A stretch of 64,000 nucleotides of DNA from Tenacibaculum sp. SZ-18 (lineage in GTDB: Bacteria > Bacteroidota > Bacteroidia > Flavobacteriales > Flavobacteriaceae): NCBI RefSeq assembly GCF_002813915.1, contig NZ_CP019335.1, positions 440,888 to 504,887 of the forward strand, read 5' to 3'. The notes beneath the pieces are model-generated. The model worked only from the letters and a program-made list of their open reading frames with translations. It was not told where the DNA came from and made no database searches. The stretch's first letter is position 1. The number at the start of each line of letters is the position of its first letter. Below, one piece after another: positions 61,749 to 64,000 of the stretch. Made by a program: the position numbers and the translations under genes.

Positions 61749-61766
61749 GATATTGCTTGTCCTAAA

Positions 61767-62228
61767 ATGGTAAATTTAATTGGAACATACGAGTGTAAAG
61801 CTGACGCCAAAGGAAGGCTTATGGTTGCTTCTTCGTTAAAGAAGCAGCTAAGTTCTGTTTTAGATGAAGGTTTTGTTGTAAAACGTTCAGTTTTTCAGCC
61901 ATGTCTTGAGTTGTACCCAATGCAGGAGTGGAATGAAATGATGGCGAAAATAAATAAGTTAAATCGTTTCGTTAAAAAGAATAATGATTTTATTAGAAGG
62001 TTTACTGCTGGTGTTAAGGTGTTAGAGATGGATTCTACAGGGAGGGTTTTGATACCAAAAGATTTATGCGTGTTTGCGGGAATTGAAAAACAAGTTGTTT
62101 TGTCAAGTGCTGTAAATATTATTGAGATTTGGGATAAGAAGAAGTATGAAAGTGTAATTGAAGATACGGCTTCAGGTTTTGCAGAATTAGCTGAGGAAGT
62201 AATGGGAAATATAGAAATTGATGAGTAG
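61767..62228 (+). CDS. mraZ: Transcriptional regulator MraZ
   Basis: A 153-residue protein with two SpoVT/AbrB-like domains: IGTYECKADAKGRLMVASSLK and VLEMDSTGRVLIPKDLC. It controls the division and cell-wall cluster. I set the start at the ATG at 61767 (MVNLIGTYECK), which fits the family; an in-frame ATG at 61716 lies inside the operator repeats, upstream of the predicted transcription start. It overlaps rsmH by 8 bases. Confidence 0.94.
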   Translation: MVNLIGTYECKADAKGRLMVASSLKKQLSSVLDEGFVVKRSVFQPCLELYPMQEWNEMMAKINKLNRFVKKNNDFIRRFTAGVKVLEMDSTGRVLIPKDLCVFAGIEKQVVLSSAVNIIEIWDKKKYESVIEDTASGFAELAEEVMGNIEIDE

Positions 62229-63120
62229 TTATCATAAGTCGGTTTTACTAGAAGAGAGTGTTGATGCGCTTAATATAAAGGAAGATGGTGTTTATGTTGA
62301 TGTGACATTCGGAGGTGGAGGTCATTCAAAAGAAATACTAAGTCGTTTGGGGGAAAATGGTAGGCTGTTTGCTTTCGATCAAGACGCTGATGCTTTGCAA
62401 AATACAATGCAAGATGATCGTTTTGTATTAATCAGTGAGAATTTTAGGTATATCAAGAGGTTTTTACGATTTCACGGTGTTCAAAAAGTTGATGGTGTTT
62501 TGGCGGATTTGGGTGTTTCGTCTTATCAATTTGATGAAGCTAAAAGAGGTTTTTCTACTCGTTTCGATGGTGAGTTGGATATGCGAATGAATCAGTCTTC
62601 AGGATTGTCAGCAAAAGTTGTAATTAATGAGTATGAGGAGGGGCATTTGGCGGATATTTTGTATTTGTACGGGGAATTGAGAAATGCGCGAGTGATTGCG
62701 AAACAAATTGTGAACTCAAGGTCAGAAAAAAGTATCGATACGAGTTTTGAGTTGAAAGAGGTTTTGAAAAGATTTTTGCCGAAAGCAAAGGAACATAAAA
62801 TATTGGCTCAAATTTATCAGGCGATTAGGATTGAGGTGAATGAGGAGTTGGAAGTGTTAAAAGAATTCTTAATTCAGATTCCTGAGTTGTTAAATGAGGA
62901 GGGCAGACTGAGTGTTATCTCATATCATTCATTAGAAGATAGATTAGTGAAGAGGTTTATTAGAACGGGAAGATTTCAAGGTGAACCAGAAAAAGATTTT
63001 TATGGTAATACGAATGAGCCGATGAAGAAGATTGGGAAATTAATTGTTCCTACTCAAGATGAGATTAAAGTAAACAATAGAGCACGAAGTGCAAAATTGA
63101 GGATTGCAACATTAAAATAG
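62221..63120 (+). CDS. rsmH: 16S rRNA (cytosine1402-N4)-methyltransferase
   Basis: A 299-residue SAM-dependent enzyme that methylates C1402 of 16S rRNA. It shows YHKSVLLEESVDAL, VDVTFGGGGHSKEIL, FAFDQDADAL, GVLADLGVSSYQFDEAKRGFS and the C-terminal ISYHSLEDRLVKRF and NNRARSAKLRIA. The ATG at 62221 is preferred over the TTG one codon earlier. Second gene of the dcw cluster. Confidence 0.96.
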   Translation: MSSYHKSVLLEESVDALNIKEDGVYVDVTFGGGGHSKEILSRLGENGRLFAFDQDADALQNTMQDDRFVLISENFRYIKRFLRFHGVQKVDGVLADLGVSSYQFDEAKRGFSTRFDGELDMRMNQSSGLSAKVVINEYEEGHLADILYLYGELRNARVIAKQIVNSRSEKSIDTSFELKEVLKRFLPKAKEHKILAQIYQAIRIEVNEELEVLKEFLIQIPELLNEEGRLSVISYHSLEDRLVKRFIRTGRFQGEPEKDFYGNTNEPMKKIGKLIVPTQDEIKVNNRARSAKLRIATLK

Positions 63121-63121
63121 T

Positions 63122-63448
63122 ATGAGTCCAAGTTCTGGAGGTATATATGATTTGTTAAGAGGTAGTTTTCTAACGGATGAATCTGCGGCGAAAAACTGGC
63201 GTGTGATTTTCTTTGTGGTGGTTTTGTTATTGGTAATGATTTGGAGTTCTCATTCTGCTGACGAGAAAGCGGTAAAGATTGCTGAATTAAATGAGGTGAA
63301 GAGAGAGTTGAGGGCTGAGTATGTAGATACAAGTACGATTTTGATGCGTATGAAATTGGAAAGTGCAATTCGATTAAAAGTAAAAACGAATGGTTTAAGT
63401 CCAGCAGAAGATCCGCCACAAAAAATTAAAGTGATAATTAAAGAATAG
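63122..63448 (+). CDS. ftsL: FtsL-like division protein
   Basis: A 108-residue bitopic protein: short cytoplasmic N-terminus, one membrane helix (WRVIFFVVVLLLVMIWSS), then a periplasmic coiled coil (KAVKIAELNEVKRELRAEY). Sequence identity with FtsL is always low; the call rests on topology, size and its position between rsmH and ftsI, as in other Bacteroidota. FtsL joins the FtsQLB complex at the septum. Confidence 0.85.
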   Translation: MSPSSGGIYDLLRGSFLTDESAAKNWRVIFFVVVLLLVMIWSSHSADEKAVKIAELNEVKRELRAEYVDTSTILMRMKLESAIRLKVKTNGLSPAEDPPQKIKVIIKE

Positions 63449-63452
63449 ATTA

Positions 63453-64000
63453 TTGTCAGCAATTAAGAAAAACATATTAAATAAACTCTATATAGTAGCG
63501 ACTGTTATGTCGCTTTTTCTGCTTGTTGTTGGTTTCAAGGTTTTTGAGTTGCAATATTTAGACGGAGATAAGTATAAGAAAAAAGCGTTAGAATCTACGA
63601 TTAAAAATGATACCATTTTTGCTAATAAAGGAAATGTGTATGCTGCAGACGGAAATTTACTAGCAACATCAATTTCTAGTTATACAATTAGAATGGATGT
63701 GGTTTCTGTTGATGATAATGTTTTCGAAGAAAATATTGCAGGTTTAACTAAAGAGCTTGCTAAAATGCTTGGTAGGACTTCAAGTTACTACGAAAAAAAG
63801 TTAAGGGAAGCGAAGAGAGTTCGAAATAGGTACTTGTTAATAGCAAGAAATATTGGGTATAACGATTATATGCGAATGAAGAGTTTCCCAATATTTAAGT
63901 TGGGAGTTTATCGTGGGGGTTTTATTGCTGAACAAAAAACTGTAAGAGAGCATCCGATTGGTAAGATAGCAGAAAGAACTATTGGTTATAATGATCATCG
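63453..64000 (+). CDS. ftsI: Division transpeptidase FtsI/PBP, N-terminal part (runs off window)
   Basis: The first 182 codons. The start is probably TTG, 4 bases after the ftsL stop. One membrane helix (LYIVATVMSLFLLVVGFKVF) is followed by FELQYLDGDKYKKKALEST and the PBP-dimerisation domain with NKGNVYAADGNLLATSISSYTIRMDVVSVD. The transpeptidase domain lies beyond the edge. Position in the dcw cluster supports FtsI (PBP3), though a SpoVD-like name is equally used. Confidence 0.88.
   Translation, partial: MSAIKKNILNKLYIVATVMSLFLLVVGFKVFELQYLDGDKYKKKALESTIKNDTIFANKGNVYAADGNLLATSISSYTIRMDVVSVDDNVFEENIAGLTKELAKMLGRTSSYYEKKLREAKRVRNRYLLIARNIGYNDYMRMKSFPIFKLGVYRGGFIAEQKTVREHPIGKIAERTIGYNDH

Overview
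The window is about 64 kb of AT-rich chromosome from a member of the Bacteroidota, most likely a marine Flavobacteriaceae (Tenacibaculum-, Aquimarina- or Polaribacter-like; the genus is a guess). The evidence is repeated TAnnTTTG -7 promoter elements close to start codons, weak Shine-Dalgarno sequences, a TonB-dependent receptor with a carboxypeptidase-regulatory-like N-terminus, DUF3857 and DUF2490 proteins, an AraC-type hybrid regulator, and the dcw order mraZ-rsmH-ftsL-ftsI. I saw no insertion sequence, prophage, integrase or CRISPR array.

Layout. 1-4354: a minus-strand run of three DUF3857/transglutaminase-like secreted proteins, one cut by the window edge. 4407-5686: two small envelope proteins. 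5693-8450: an M20 dipeptidase, tRNA-Leu(UAG), and a lipoprotein built from four 50-residue aromatic repeats. 9125-15821: two signalling units. One is a soluble hybrid regulator whose kinase lacks its phospho-histidine. The other is a TonB receptor overlapping a YfiR-domain histidine kinase. 15911-17446: comM/yifB.

17449-30949 is the most unusual part: a 13.5-kb run of eight co-directional, closely spaced genes, all with predicted signal peptides. Five genes encode one paralogous family that I cannot name, one of them half-length. A sixth, shorter protein looks like a divergent member. The other two are an astacin/papain-like double protease and a protein with three lectin-like repeats. This is the best candidate for an undescribed secreted or envelope system.

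31251-50501 is mostly housekeeping: pabB, a lipase-like hydrolase, tilS, dsbD, a nuclease, a thioesterase, an orphan OppC-type permease, an MscS channel, a queuosine-precursor transporter, fabD, an M16 protease lipoprotein, galE, a sugar aminotransferase and a penicillin-acylase-family enzyme. 50596-53003 is a probable zinc-starvation operon (DUF1826, HisI paralogue, COG0523 GTPase) behind a perfect palindrome that overlaps the promoter. 53111-56129 is a response regulator and a PAS-rich HisKA_2 kinase. 57034-59439 is an alkane hydroxylase-type monooxygenase with an aldehyde dehydrogenase. 59473-61570 carries an RluA-type pseudouridine synthase, engB and a hydrolase. 61704-64000 is the start of the division/cell-wall cluster, with three MraZ boxes ahead of mraZ.

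Functions are assigned from recognised motifs and remembered families only; no database search was run.
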